A stretch of 64,000 bases of DNA from Symbiodinium natans (GCA_905221605.1 CAJNDS010002387.1:186001-250000), one strand, 5' to 3'; positions 21,619 through 35,579 are shown, numbered from the stretch's first letter. Notes: a model not told the origin generated them from the letters alone. Numbers and translations: made by a program.

Positions 21619-24124
21619 GTAGACCTTGCTTGGCGTCAAGAAGAAGGAGCGAGTCTCTGGTCGAGGTACTCTTGCTTCGGAAGGCCATCCATGACTGCGC
21701 CTGCGAGAACCCAGCAAAATCCCTAGACCCTAAACCCTAAACCCCAAACCCTAAACGCACAATCCGGGAGTCTTTCAAGGACCACAGGTGCTCCTCACCT
21801 CCGCGCCCGGAAGCTGCAATCCCAGCAGCTAAACCCTAAACCCTAAACCCTAAACCCTAAAATGGGCCCTTAAGACCCTGAAACCTAAAATATGCCCTAA
21901 AACCCTGAAACCTAAACTAGGCCCTAAAACCCTCAACCCTAAAACAGGCCCTACAGCCCTAAACCCTAAAATAGACCCCAAAACCCTAAACCTTAAAGTA
22001 GGCCCTCAAACCCTCAACCCTAAATTTGACCCCAAAACCCTAAACCTTAAAATAGGCCCTCAAACCCTCAACCCTGAACTGGCCCCAGGATTCGCGAAGC
22101 CCCGCCACGGCGCTCGCCCCTGGCGTCCCCTCGCCTCTCCGACGCCATCGGATTAGGGTCTAGTGGTTTAGAGTCCCTGAACCCCAATGAAGGGTTTAGG
22201 GTCTAGGGGGTTTAGGTTTTCGGATTGGGGTTTGGGATTTACCGGCTCTGGGCGGGGTTTGGCTCTCAATTTGTGGCTGATACCTTGGGCTTGGGATGAG
22301 GGGACAGGGATGAGGATTGTGGGAGGGTCGGGCGCCTAGGGTTGTCGTAGCGTTGTTGGGGGATTTGGCAGGGCTTGCGAGTGCAACATGGGAGAAAGGC
22401 ATAGGGGGTTTGGGATTCATGGTTTTAGAGAATCAGGGCTGAAACGCCCGCGGCTTGGTGTGGGGCTTCTGGTTTGTAGTTGTTTTGTTTCTGGTTTGGG
22501 GATGATTCGGCCTTCTAGGTTTGCCTGTAGGTCTAGGGAAGTAACCTGGGGTTTAGGGATTGGAGTTTAGGGTTCAGGGTCTAGGGTCTAGAGGTTTGAG
22601 GCTTAGGGCTTAAGGATTAGGGCGTAGGGCTCAACCAACAACCGCAACCCGTCGAGGCCAAACGGGATCACCCCTGACAGCACGCGCGCGCCTCTTCGGA
22701 GAGGACCCCCGCGAGCCTGTCTTGTTCTTGTGTTGTGGTTTGGAGACGGCGGGGGGGGGGGGGGGGGGTTCGAGTTTAGAGTTTAGGGTTTAGGTTGGGT
22801 TTGGAGGGTTCCAGGCCTTGATTTGCGGGGGAATTGATAAGGCTTGGGATTTAGCCATTGAGGGATTCTAGGCTGCGGGGGGCCTTAATCAAGTCTTTGG
22901 CTTCCGTCGTTTAGGGTTGGGGTTTAGCCAGGCACTTCATTCGGGGCATGTCCAGTGGCGGCCCCCTTCACTGTTTGCTTGCATCCTTATGCTCAGGGGT
23001 CAGCGTTTAAAGGGTTGTTATGCTGAAGATCCCTAAACCCTAAACCCTAAACCCTAAACCCTAAACCCTAAACCCTAAACCCTAAACCCCAAACCCTAAA
23101 CCCTAAACCCGAAAGTGTACCCCGCGAACGATTCCTACCATGGGCCCGACCACCCAGCAGTCCTAAGATCCTGCACTTCATATATGGAGGAGCCTCTGAA
23201 CAAAGGGGGTGGGTGTGTAAAATTGTGAGGGTTTAGGGTTTATGGGTTTAGGAATTTTATGGCATAAAACATGTATAAACCCTAAACCCAAACCTTAACT
23301 CTAAATCCTCAACCCTAAGCCCGAAATACACACCAAGACCACCGGAGTGTTCGAAGGCTATTCGAGTTGCCTAAACCTCCTGGGAGGCTCATGGGTGCTG
23401 AAAAGAGTTTTAAGTAGGTTTGAGGGTTTAGGATGAGCAAAGGGCTTTTGGGTTTAGGGTGAAAAGTATGGAATTGTAATTCTACTGGTTTCTACTCGTA
23501 TTCAGGGTACCTATGACCCACTTATGCGCCACAAGTCAAGCCCCATCAGCCCAGCCCAGCTCCAGCCCCGAAACACGTCAATCCTAAACCTTAAGCCTGA
23601 AGCTCTACTAGCGTTTCGGGTTTAGGGTTTAGGGCAAACCCTTCACCCTAGCCCCGAAGTTCCGCTGGAGTAGCCCAAGGCCGCCAGGGTTGAGGGGTCA
23701 ATGCCGCGCAAAGGACAGCACGCGCCTCTATCTGGAGGGATGGCGCGGGCCCTCAGAGACGGGCCTAGACGGTGTAGGACGTGACGGAGCCATACGTCCA
23801 TAGTTACTGTTGGCCAAAGCTGGCTATTATGGAATTCGGTGCCAGAAAACCGGGCCTTGGGCACCCAAGTCCAGACCAGTACTACAAATTAACCCTCTGT
23901 GTTAGGGAGTATATGGGTACTTCCCAAAACAGGGTCCCTCTAACACACCCCAAAAAGGATACCCCTGTTATCGGAAACCCCCATATGTCGGAGGTTGCAG
24001 AATGGTGTGTTTAACCCTTTGTTAAGGTTGAATTAGGTATATTTTGGGATGTTCCCCCTTATACTAACAGCTCCTGAATAGGGATTCTAGTAGGGGGTAT
24101 TCTAATCGCGCAATATTCGGGGAA

Positions 24125-24178
24125 GGAAGACGACAAAGCTGGATGTTGCTCGGGCACTTGGGCTTTCCGAGCTCTCCT
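24125..24178 (+). CDS. Candidate exon, unidentified gene
   Basis: Frame reads KTTKLDVARALGLSELSS, between a family C element fragment and CCCTAAA repeats. No family recognised. Confidence 0.35.
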
Positions 24179-25234
24179 CTACCCTAAACCCTAAACCCTA
24201 AAACCTAAACCCCAAACCCTAAACGTTTTGGGGGTTGCTTGTGGTGGGCCTGACTCTTTCCTCTTTGAGATCCGGCCGCTGGGAGGAACGCATACTCGCG
24301 AGCTACAGCACAGAACCCCAAGCCCGCACTGAGCCCCTAAACCCTGAACCCTAGAACCCTAACCCTAAAACCCAAACCCTAAACCTTAAGCTCTAAACCC
24401 TAAACCCCAACCCCCCCCTCAGCTTTACCTCCAGCCTAGTGAGGCCGGTCCCAACGCCGCGCTTTCCAGTACCGTCAGAAGCCTCAGTTCTTGGGGTGTT
24501 TAGGGTTTAGGGTGTAGGGTTTAGGGTTGCCTAAAATAGGGGCACCCTTTATGGGAGTTCCTATAAGGAGGAGTACAGCGCACTTTGGGGATAAGTTAAG
24601 GGTACCCCTTTAGGGTTGTGCTGCCTGCATCCCATATAGTATCTACTTGGGTTTAGGGCTTAGGGCTAGGGTTTGGGGTTTATGGTGTCCCGTCTTTTTG
24701 CTGTCCCACGTTTGGCACTTGTCCTCCGGCCCAAAGACCCCCCACCAAGCTCCCAGCAAGCTTGAAGCCCTAAACCCTCAAACCCCAGAACCCAAATTCC
24801 CAACCCTAAACCCTAAAACCCTCAAACCCTCACCCCTAAAACTGTGTCATAGCGGGGTACCCTTTTGCATGTTTAAGGGTACTTAAACTCTAAGCTAAGG
24901 AATAGGAAATTTGTTTGTGATACTATCCCGAGCATGAATTTGAAAACAAATCACCGTGAGCACCCTAAGCTCTAAACCCCCCCCCCCCTAAACCCTAGAC
25001 CATAGACCCGAAACCCGAAACCCTAAACCCTAAACCTTAAACCTGAAGGCTCACTGCGCGAAGCGAAGCACGCAGCACGGCGGCCCAGCTCCGGGTACTT
25101 CTTGATTTGTCCCACAACATGTTGGTTTAGGGTTTGAGGCTTCGGGGTTCAGGTTTATTTGCTAATGCGTGTAAACAACTAAAAAAATTGTATACACATG
25201 GGATACAAATGCGGAGAAAAACTAGTTCATGTTG

Positions 25235-25240
25235 GGGTTC

Positions 25241-25280
<40 letters not shown>
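25235..25280 (+). repeat. (CT)n microsatellite
   Basis: About 21 CT dinucleotides. Confidence 0.95.
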
Positions 25281-25282
<2 letters not shown>

Positions 25283-25351
25283 GCAACCCACAACCTTTTT
25301 GTGTAGGTAACCTGGGGCTTGGCAGATGTGACTCGGACTTGGTGTGTTGAA

Positions 25352-25420
25352 GGTTTCTAACGTGGCCAGAAAGGTGGGTCGGAAGTTCCTGGAAGACAGG
25401 TCCGTGGACGTCCCTGGGCC
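25352..25420 (+). CDS. Candidate exon, unidentified gene
   Basis: Frame reads VSNVARKVGRKFLEDRSVDV. Flanked by a CT microsatellite upstream and TTTAGGG-type repeats downstream. No family recognised. Confidence 0.3.
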
Positions 25421-25511
25421 CGCTTTTTGTTTTAAACGTCCCTGGGGTTTGGGGTTCAGGGTTCGGAGTTCAGGGTTTAGGGTTCAGGGAGATGGAACTT
25501 GTTAGTTTGAA

Positions 25512-25796
25512 CTACACACACGTCGTAGCTTTGATGCGGTTGCAGGCTAGAATCATGAAGACCCTTATCGGATTCCTAGATAGCCTAGTCACCTTGCTGA
25601 CTTCCGCATCTGCGATGTAGTAGGCGAGACCCTCGACTGGCAACTTCAAGACATCTGCCTGCCCCAAGCTATCAGAATCTGTAGCTGAAATAAGACATTT
25701 CGAGGTACGAGATACGATTTTTTTATAATCTGGCCAGACAGATACGCACCTCTCTACCACGTCTCCGCACTTGCGAGCGGGAGCTGCGATTTTCAA
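25512..25796 (-). other. Minus-strand open frame of 94 codons, unrecognised
   Basis: An ATG-started frame reads MKIAAPARKCGDVVERCVSV early and is closed by a stop. It is flanked by decayed and perfect TTTAGGG repeats. Every recognised gene is on the other strand, so this may be chance or a mobile-element fragment. Confidence 0.2.
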
Positions 25797-25817
25797 AGGT
25801 AAATCCTGGGGCCCTAA

Positions 25818-26096
25818 GGGTTTAGGGTTTAGGGTTTAGGGTTTAGGGTTTAGGGTTTAGGGTTTAGGGTTTAGGGTTTAGGGTTTAGGGTTTAGGGGGG
25901 CCCTAAGGCTAGCATATCCCCCTCTGCCATCCTTTTCGACCCGCATTGTAGGGGCACAGGGAGCCCTCGGCAGTTGTAAACCTTAAGCCCTGAACCCTAA
26001 ACCCTAAACCCTAAACCCTAAATCCTAAACCCTAAACCCTAAACCCTAAACCCTAAACCCTAAACCCTAAACCCTAAACCCTAAACCCTAAACCCT
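25818..26096 (+). repeat. (TTTAGGG)n then (CCCTAAA)n facing arrays
   Basis: TTTAGGG units at 25818-25897, a spacer of about 90 nt, then CCCTAAA units at 25995-26096. This is the orientation seen inside introns (G-rich first, C-rich second). Confidence 0.9.
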
Positions 26097-28043
26097 AGCT
26101 CGGCATCCTCCGGCTCAGAAGCTCTTCGTGGAATCGTAAAACCTTAGCCTCCAAGTTTCCGTCCGGGTTTAGGGTTTAGGGTTTAGGGTTTCAATGTTTA
26201 GGGTTTAGGGTTTATGGCTCATGTTAAACGTACCTCGCAAGCCCTGGAAAGTATAGCCATCCAAATGCGCGACCCCCGCGAACCCCCGAGAGCTGGCATG
26301 CCAAACCCTGAACCCCAGTGCCCCTCTGAAAATTAGCAAGCCCTCAACCCCAAGCCCTGAACCCTACACCTAAGCCCGAACATCCCAAGCCTTCTAAGCG
26401 CTTGTACGCCTCTCGCTGCCTCGCTGGCAGCTCGCCCACACGGAGGCTGCGGTTCTGTTCACATGGATTTGGTTCAGGAAGCCTTAGAAAGAAATATAAA
26501 CGTGTCCTGATAAACGGTGGAAGGTAGTATTGACGCCAACCGCGGCTCGCTTGTGTGCGGCCCTGGACCTCAACCACCACTAAGCAGGTAGCCTCCATAA
26601 AATATCTTCAACCCCTAAACCCTAAACCCTAAACCCTAAGCCCTAAGCCCTAAGCCCTAAACCCTCCGAACTAGCCCCTGAACCCTAAGCATAGGTTCAC
26701 AGGGCCCGCAGCGCACCCAGCCACCACAGGTTAAAAAACGGTGGAGAAAGGGACGAAGGGGGTCCATATAGCCACAGCAAACTCACAGTATGGAGCCGCC
26801 AAACACCAACTAGGATGCCCAGTAGTGCCCTTACTCCCTTTCTTGGGGGGTTTAGGTTCCCTTATAAACACCCTTTAAGCAAAAAAAGGGGCACCCCTTT
26901 TTAATCCTAGGTTCCTGGGCAACCTAGCCAAACCCTAAGTCCTAAACCCTCGCATCGTGTCATCCTGTGGATTATTGCTGCATCCTTTGCATCCTGCTTC
27001 CTTGCCTCCCGTCGTGTCCCTGTGTCGTCTATCATGTCTGAACGTGGTTGCGAATCCAGGGTTCAGGGTTTAGGGTTTAGGGTTTAGGGTTTAGGGTTTC
27101 CTGCTCTGCCGTCTTGGGCTTTTTGGTCGTGCCCCCCCTGTGTGATGCCTCCCATGGTGTCTGCGTGCTGTGTCCTGGCGTCACGCCTTCGGCTCCTTTG
27201 CACGCGTCAGAACCGGCAACTGGTGTATTGGTTCCTCTAAGCCGAAAGCCCGGGATTTGCTCATTTGCTTATATGTAAACCTTACACTGCCTTGCACCTT
27301 TTTCACCCTAATCCCCAAACCCCAAGCCCCAAACCCCAAACCCTAAACCCTAAACCCTAGACCCTAGACCCTAACCCCTAAACCCTAAACCCTAAACCCT
27401 AAAACCTAAACCCTAAACCCTAAACCCTAAACCCCAAACCCCCCAATCGGCTTCCAACGCGCGCAGATGGCATGGGTGGGGTGCTGGACGCGGGGACCCT
27501 AGAGTCGACGCCTTCTTTGCTTCCAGGGCTTTTGAGGGCTTACGGAGTTTTGAGGGCTTTTGAAAGTGTTGTGAGGCTCTTAAGGTTTTTTGAAGGGTTT
27601 TGTTAGGGGTTTGTTAGGGTTTTGTTAGGGTTTTGTTAGGGTTTTTTGAGGACTTTTTGAGGGTAAGTTATACCCATCCCAAAGTCGGAGCTTGGTTTGC
27701 GGTTTAGGGTTTATGGTTTAGGGTTTGTAATGGGATCTTGCTGAATAACAAAGACGCAGCATATAAATCACACTACTAGCGTATACCACGCAAATGATGA
27801 ATCAAAACATGAAAGTTAAGGGGTCTGCCGCTTCAAGGAGAAGCCCTACACCCCAAACCCCAAAAACTCATTTGATTTGGCGGGCCATTTAGGGCTAATC
27901 CCGAAACCCGACGCCCTAAACCATGCCCGCAGCCCTATAAGCCCTAAATCCTAAACCCTAAATCCTAAACCCTAAACCCTAAACCCTAAACCCTATAAGC
28001 CCTAAACCCTAAAACTGAAACTTCCGAAACCCCCCCAGCGAAG

Positions 28044-28112
28044 GTCAACAGCTGCGCCTGCACCATCCACCTGCCGGCAGAGAGTGCGCTCGCCAAGCGC
28101 TTGCAAAGCAGT
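28044..28112 (+). CDS. Candidate exon, unidentified gene
   Basis: After GCGAAG the frame reads VNSCACTIHLPAESALAKRL. Flanked by CCCTAAA upstream and TTTAGGG/TTTGGGG downstream like confirmed exons. No family recognised. Confidence 0.42.
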
Positions 28113-28779
28113 GTCCGGGGGCCCCAGGGGGGTGCAGTTTTGGGGGTTGAGGGTTTGGGGTCGAGGGCTTTGGGTTTAGGGCTTAGGGTTTCGGATTTTC
28201 GGGTTTCGGGTTTAGGGCTGGAGTTTTGGAGTTTGGGGTTGAGATGCTTGTGTTGCTATTTCATGGAACGACGGGTGCTTGTGCTGGGTTTTATGCAAAG
28301 GGTTTTTTGCGTGTCTAGGATTTGGAGCTTTGTTGCGCTGATGCTGCTGGCGGAGTCAGGCATGAAAGTCATTCCAGTCCCTTCCCTTCCATTCCTTGGT
28401 CCCTTCGTTGTGCTGACGCGCCGACCCCCTCTGCGCCAAACAAGACCCCTTGCCCCCTCCATCAAGCGGACCCCATTAATAGTATTCTGGCCTTGAACCC
28501 TAAACCCAAAACCTCTAGGGTTTGGGGTTGAGGTTGTTTAAACCTTTTCAGCCCCTAAACCCCTAAACGCGAGAAGCGCCCCGCTAAAGCAACCAAAGCC
28601 CCACAAGCCCGACACGGCTCATCTGCCCCATAGACACGATGAACCCTTACCATTGACTAAACCCTAAACCACCATAAACCCCAAACCCTAAATTTAAGAG
28701 CCTCCGGCTCAAGCCGCCGACCCCGCTGGAGCATAGTTGAAAGGTTTAAACGCGTTCGTCAGGTCAAAGGATGCCAAAG

Positions 28780-28866
28780 TTGGTGGGGGGGGGGGTAGGG
28801 GGGTAGGGGGGGGGGGGGGGGGGTGGGGGGGGGGGGGGAGGGGGGGGACCCCCCCTACCCCCCCCG
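28780..28866 (+). repeat. Poly-G tract with facing poly-C
   Basis: GGGGGG runs broken by T or A at 28783-28847, then CCCCCC runs to 28865. Potential foldback. Pro- and Gly-rich open frames across it are artefacts. Confidence 0.85.
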
Positions 28867-30623
28867 CTTTTGGGGGGGTAAGGAGGGAAAGAGGGAGGTT
28901 TTCACCTCCTTTTCCCATCCAACACCCTGGCGGACCCTGAACCCTAAACCCTGAACCCTGAACCCTGAACCCTAAACCCTGAACCCTAAACCCTAAACCC
29001 TAAACCCTAAACCCTAAACCCTGAACCCTGAACCCTAAACCCTAAACCCTAAACCCTAAACCCTAAACCCTAAACCCTAAACCCCACACCAAAGCCTGGC
29101 CCTTAACCCACCCGGGGCTAGCCACCGGGACTAAAACGCGCCTCAAATCAGAGCAAAGCGACGTACGCTTCACCACAATCCCCATAACCCTAAACCCTAA
29201 ACCCTAAACCCTAAACCCTAAACCTAAACCCTAAACCCTAAACCCTAACCCCTATCAACACAAAGGCCTTAAAATCCTTGAAGCCCTAAACCCTAAAGCA
29301 GCTTAGGCCCGACAATCACCATAAACCAAAATTTTCCCAAGAAACCCTATAAACCCTAGACCCTGAACCAAATCCATAAACAAACGCCCTAAAACCCTAA
29401 GCCTCTAAACCCTAAAACCGCAAAGCCCCAAGCTTCCAAACAGCTAAGTATGGGGGTTTTCGGAAACAGGGGACCTTCAATATAGATCCCCGCGCAGTAG
29501 GCTGCCCTTATCATAAGCACCCCAATAAGTTACCCCTAATCTCGGAAATCACCCTAAACCCTAAACCCTGGACCCCAAACCCTAAACCCCAAACCCAATG
29601 TAACTAAATCAGGGCGTTGGTAGCAGCCCCGGGACCGGCGCAAGTGCCGCAGAGGCTGGGAGGTTCAACTCGGACCCGGAAGGGGCGTTCAAGGGTTAGG
29701 GGTTTGGGGTTTTGGAGCTTAGGGCTTAGGATTTTAGGTTTAGGGTTTGGGATTTAGGGTTAAGGTTGAGGGTCGATGTGTGTGTGTTTTTTTTTTTTTT
29801 TGGGGGGGGGGGGGGCCTAGGAAGCCCAGTATTCGAATGTACCCTTGGCCTCTGCAGAAAGAAGAGTCCTGGTTATGAGTTAAAGAAGATTTCTTGACGA
29901 GAGGGTCTTAGGCAAGTACCTATGAATGATGGGGCCCGGGTGCTCGAGGTTGAGGACATATAAGTCGGGTTTTCAGCCGGGCAAGTATAACTCGGTTGCA
30001 ACCTCTTTTTTTTTTGAGGGGAGGGGGGGGGGGGGGCACTTCTACGCCCTGCGTCTGTTCGAGGCTTGAATGGGATTGGCACTAAGGCTTCTGGCATGGT
30101 TTGGAGAAGCAGTCGGGTGTGGGGGTAGATCTTGGTACTGCATAGGCTAGGTTTTAGGGTGAGTAGGAGGATGTCAGTCTGAACTGCATACTAGACCTGC
30201 GACCCCAACTACGCCGCAAGAATAGCCTAAGCCCGAAAGTTCCCATTGACCGGTTTAGTTTTTCTCAAATTCATCACGGTCCGCAATTACAACTTTGACA
30301 TGTACATTGGCTGCGCATTGGTACTTCTCAATAGGGTTAGAAGTAGGGTAATGGCATAGCCCTCACTGATATGTATCTTGGAGCCTCCAAGTATCCGGGA
30401 GAGTTGCACTCAAGACCCTAAACGCTACACCCTAAACCCCAAACCTCAAACCCCAATCCCCAAACCCTAAAGCCCAAACCCTACACCCCAAACACCGAAC
30501 CCCAAACCCTAAACCCCAAACCCCAAACCCTAAACCCCAAACCCTAAACCCTAACCCCCAAACCCCAAACCCCAAACCCCAAACCCCAAACCCCAAACCC
30601 TAAACCCTAAACCCTAAACCCTA

Positions 30624-30651
30624 AACGAGGCGGACCGGGAGGCCGCGGAGG
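30624..30651 (+). CDS. Candidate terminal exon, unidentified gene
   Basis: After a CCCTAAA array the sequence AACGAG is followed by a frame reading ADREAAEED and TGA, then GC-rich sequence and G-rich repeats. An acidic C-terminus of an unknown protein is plausible. Confidence 0.3.
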
Positions 30652-33600
30652 AGGACTGACATGGCAGCCGGTGGGCCCCTTCGGGTGGGGTTTGGGGTTA
30701 GGGGTTTGGGGTTTGGGGTTTGGGGTTTGGGGTTTAGGGTTTAGGGTTTCGGGTTTAGGGTTAAGGATGTACAGGTATGGGGTTTAGGATGTTTCGGATT
30801 TAGGGTTTTCACGGCTTTTTTTTACGAGCGCCAGCGCTGGTGAGAGCGCGAGAGTCTTAAGGGAGTTGCAAACCCTGCGCCGCAAACCCTAAGCCTCAAA
30901 CTCGTAAACCCTAAGCCTTAAATCCTTACCCCTAAACCCGAAACCCTAAACCCTAAACCCTAAACCCTAAACCCTAAACCCTAAACTCTCAGGGAGCCGG
31001 AGAGTCGATGTTAGCTTCGCTTTGCTGGACTTCTCCAGTGCCCCGTAAGCCCATGATTCCGAGTCTAAGGTTTGGGGTCTAGGGTCTGGGGGTGTAGGGT
31101 TGTCTTCGGGTTTAGGGGTTTAGGGGTTTAGGATTCACACAAGGCTTATGAACTTAGGGCTTTTGCTTTGCGTGTTTGGAGCATAGTGTTTTTTTAGAAA
31201 CAGGTTTTACTTGGGGCTTATTCGGCTTGAAGCTTTAGAGCTTGGGGTTTCAACACGGTCAGCCCAAAATCCTTCCAGGGGGTGTAGGGCTTAGGGACTA
31301 TAGAGGGTGCGGGGGCAATGTTGAGGATCTTGGGATGGCCCACTTAACCTTTAAGTTGTTTGGCTTCTGGGGTTCCTTCGTTGAGAGACGAAAGATGGGG
31401 GCGCTCTTGTTCTCGTGTGTGCGTTGGCCTACAATAGGCCTGATGATGACAGAGATAGAAAGTAATCGAGAGAGAGAGAGAGAGAGGGAGAGGAAAAAAA
31501 AACACAAAAAGACACGGATGCAAGCTTCGGGTCCTGGGAGGAGGGAAACGCCACGGGCCGCGAGACCTTCAGGCGTATGGGCATTGTTGGGAGCTTCGGG
31601 GCATGGTTCCCCAAAGTAGGGTGTGCCCCGTATCAGAGTAGGCCCTTATTCATTTTCTTAGAGTTTAGGGTTTCCCTTACAAGCCCCCCCCCCCCTAAAA
31701 TGAAAGGGTACCCTTGTTTGATTCCTGGGCTACTCTTGGGTCTAGCCCTAAAGCTTTCAGCTTCCGAGGCTTCCGATGGTGTTCATGTAGTGTGGCAGGG
31801 CTTAGGGTTTAGGGTTCAGCGTCTTGGTTTCAGGGTCGGTCTTAGCGTAGGACATATAGGCAGGCTTATGCGAGGGTGACGGCCGTTTGGATTCACAAAC
31901 CCCGAAAGGCCTACAACCATTTTGCAGAGCCCCTTCCAGAAACCCTAAACCCTAAACCCTAAACCCTAAACCCTAAACCCTAAACCCTAAACCCTAAACC
32001 CTAAACCCTAAACCCTAAAACCCTAAAACCCTAAAACCCTAAAACCCTAAACCCTAAACCCTAAATCCTAAGCCCCCGAACCCTAAACCCTCCCCCCTGA
32101 AACCTACAACCGTTTGCCAAGCCTTTTTTTACAGGCCTCCGCTCCAAATCCTAAACCCTGAAGCCCCAAACCCCAAACCCCAAACCCCAGACCCCAAACC
32201 CCAAATCCCAAATCCCGAACCCCGCAACTCTACTCTGGCCACTCCTGCAGCTGAATAGGCCCGTCCCCCAACAACCGCTGTAAACCAATCGCCTTGCAAG
32301 ACCAAGACGCAACCCAGCCCAACACCCCCAGGACCCCCCCCCCCCCACCCCGGCCAAAACAAGCAACTTAACACAAAACTCAAAAACACAAGAGTAAAAA
32401 TGATAATAAGCTGCCCTGAGCAAACCCCGAAACCCTTAAGCCCAGAATCCCCACATCCCCAGGCTAGGGTTTAGGGTTTAGGAACCCAAACCCCTATAAA
32501 CCCTAAACCCCGAGACCCTTAAGCCATAATTGAGGGGCTCCACAAAGCCGCTGGCGCGCAATGCCAAGGCGGCCGTCGGGCGAAGCTTTTTCAGGGCTTT
32601 GGTGTTTGAGGTTAGGGTTTGGGGTTTAGGGTTTCGGGTTTGGGGTCTAGGGTTTAGGGGCATCATGTGTTTATGAAGGCTTGAAATAAAGGGGCTTGGC
32701 GGGTCTTAGGGTTTCCTAAAGGGTTCGGGTTTGATAGTTGTCAGGGTTTGACAGTAAAGGATTTGGGGCTTCAAGGCTGATATTCGGCCGTAGAGAGTCA
32801 TCGTATACTTAGGGTTTTTAGGTTGAAACCAGGGACTCATGATGGCTTAGGGTTTATAGGATTTAGGGGTTTGTGTTTAGGGTTTATGGTGCTTCGGGTA
32901 TCTAATGAGGATGCTTCCGGGCCACCCCCCCTCCCTCTGGAAATCGCAGCCGCTGAGCCGGTCAGGGGTTAAAGGGGGCTTAGGGTTTAGGGTTTAGGGT
33001 TTAAGGTTTAGGGCTTGCATTATAGCTTGGTAGCCCAGTGGTGCCCTTTCCATTATTTTGGCTCAAGGTTCCCCTTATAAAGTAACCAACCCCAAAATGG
33101 GTGCCCTTATGATAGTATGGTTACTGGGCCACCAAGATAAGAACCCCCGGCAGCGGCAGGTGTGGGGTTGAACAAAAATTGCGGTTTGGACTTCCTTGTT
33201 TCTTTTAGGGGTTTAGGGCTAAACCCTAAACCCTAAACCCCAAACCCTAAAACTACAGGGCCCGAAAGGGACACGAATTTCGTTGAGGGCTTACGGGGGT
33301 CACGCTTAACACCGTGCAGCAGTCGGGTTCACAGACACGCCGGGGGCTCACCCCTCAACCCTGAACCCTAAACCTTAAACCCTAAACCCTAAACCCTAAA
33401 CCTTAAACCCTAAACCCTAAACCCTAAACTCCAAACTCTACCCCAGACCCTAAACCCGACAGCCCAGAGCCCAAGCCCTGCTGCAAACCAGGAGTTTCTC
33501 TCCAAGCTGTCGGCCAGGCGAGGCTTCACATGTGGGGTTTAGGGTTTACAGCTAAGGATCACAAAACCCATAAACCCCTGAACCCTAAACCTTGAACTCA

Positions 33601-34390
33601 GAAATGCCCCATAAGGGGCTGGACCTAAAGGCTTGAGACTTCAGGGGTTTGCATAGGGCTTTAGGGTTCATAGGGCTTAACAGCGGTTTGGGGTGTCCAG
33701 GGCTTCTTAGAATGTCGGGGGCATACTGAGCACCAAATTCTATGCAGGACCCTCTTACTCAGGACCTTCATGACTTGTCATCCTTGGTCTCTAGCCAAAT
33801 CACAAACTACCCAAACCCCGTTCTGACTCGTCAGGCTTCTACATGGCTTCCTGGCTAGTTCCAGGAAGGAGGTACCCGAAACCCTAAAGTTGAAACCCTG
33901 GACCCTTAGCTGGAATCTTCGGACGAAGAGATTTCTCCCGCCTGAGATGCAAAGCTCGAACGCTCAGCTGAAAGCCTGAAAACTTACTCCCTGAATCCCT
34001 AAACCCTAAACCCTAAACCCTAAATATTTAGGGTTCAGGCCTCAGAGTTGAGGTGTTAGGGCAACCCCCCCAAAGCTTCCAAAGCCCTTCACCACCTGGC
34101 CCTACGACCCGAAAGGCCCTAGGTCACTCCAGCATATGCTCCCTTAAGAGGAGTCTTCTTTTAAGGAATATGTTCAGATGCTTTAAATTGCCCACCTAGC
34201 TTTCACGAAACCCCATCCGGCCTTTGGGGTTTAGGGTTAAACACTTTAACCCAAAAATGCCGTAAAAGTTCTAAGACCTCCAACAGGGCTAAAGTGGATG
34301 ATGCCCATCTAAAAGCTCCCCTAACAAGAACCCTCGGACGCCTAGACCCCTACAAAACTATAAGGTAGCCAGCAGATGCTCATGACAACT
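30652..34390. other. Intergenic or long-intron region, repeats only
   Basis: Telomeric repeats, one family B and one family A element, a GA-rich patch at 31470-31490. Weak coding-like patches at 33300-33350 (GVTLNTVQQSGSQTRRG) and 33488-33520 (FLSKLSARRGFTC) could be exons but cannot be assigned. Confidence 0.45.
33030..33143 (+). mobile_element. MITE-like element, family A (GTAGCCCAGTGG)
   Basis: Ends read GGTAGCCCAGTGGTGCC and GGTTACTGGGCCACCAAG, an imperfect inverted repeat. The inside has a second pair (AAAGTAACCAACCCC with TTTTGGCTCAAGG). No coding capacity. Confidence 0.75.
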
Positions 34391-34469
34391 GCGCATGATG
34401 GCACCCCACCCCTTCGGTGGTCAGATGGTTTTCTTGTGGAGAACTGAGGGAAGCCAGAAGCGAGACAGT

Positions 34470-34652
34470 CAGAGTAAGTGGATTGGACCTGCTTGTGGTC
34501 GCATTGCAAGGCAAGAATGCTGCCAGATTGCGTGTGGAGATAGATGCTTTCTGGGCAGGACAGAATTTGAGAGAGAGGCTGCCGGGGACAAGAGACATCA
34601 TGGACCCTGAAAGCCAACACGCTCTAGCTTTGCTCCCCAGACTCTATGGACC
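34470..34652 (+). CDS. Candidate exon or short gene, unidentified
   Basis: A plus-strand frame reads LDLLVVALQGKNAARLRVEI, then FWAGQNLRERLPGTRDIMDP, and runs to a TAA at 34654-34656. The minus strand is also open here, so the strand is uncertain. No repeats in this 300-nt stretch. Confidence 0.28.
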
Positions 34653-35579
34653 CTAACCCCTTATCACTGAATCACCTAAACACCATAACCCAAACCCTAA
34701 AACCCTAACCACCAAAACCAAACGTCCCAAAGCCTTGCTGACCCTACACCCGAAAACGCCATCAACCCTAAAACCTACACCCCACTAAGCCTAAACCCTA
34801 AACCCTCAAAAAACCCATTAACCCTTCAAGCCGAAACACTAAACCCTAAACCCTAAACCCTAAGCCTTTGAGTGCCCAGGGGCGCGACCAGTCCTCCGTC
34901 GCCCGGCAGCCCCGTCAGCCCGACCTTCTCTGAGATGTCGAACCGCGGCTCGCCTTGGGGGTTTAGGGTTTAGGGTTTAGGGTTTGGGGTTTACGACCGT
35001 TTAGGATTTCGGGTTAGGGTTCAGGGCTGAGGGTTTCTAAGCCCTCTTGACCCTAAACCCTAGACTCTAAATCCTAAACCATGTGAAGTCCGCAACGTAG
35101 AGGATCTGGGATTTCGGATGTAGGGTTCCGAGTTTTAAGGGTTTGGGAGTTTAAGGTCTCCTCTTCAGATCGATGCTTCACAGAGAAGCCTAAGCCCTGA
35201 ACCCTCAATTTCATCACCAAGTTAGCTCCTGAACCCTATAAACCCTACACGCGAAAAATTTTAAACCCCTAAGCCCTGCACCCTGAACCGCGAACTCCAA
35301 TTCCTAAACCCTATAACCACCATGCCCCAGCCATTCAGAAGGCAGCTAACTGTAGTTCCGCTCTCCGGGCTGTACCTCCTTGTATGTGTCGAGTACAAAA
35401 AGGCCTGTGCCAAAAACCTATGGGCACAGCACCATTGGGAGGGGGGGGCGGGGGTGTGGTGTGCTCTGCGTCAAGAAGAACAAGCCTACCTTTTTCGAGG
35501 CCGCCATGATAGTGCGCCTTGTAGGGTTCAGGGGGACCTACTAAACGGGGCTTTGGTTTCGTAAGGTAGGTAACCCCTA

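Noticed and set aside
25060-25120. Leucine-rich-repeat exon (QLRVLLDLSHNML)
   Set aside because: Only one possible repeat, no neighbouring repeat and no clear splice sites.
28709-28940. Proline-rich or glycine-rich small protein
   Set aside because: It is a translation of G- and C-homopolymer runs.
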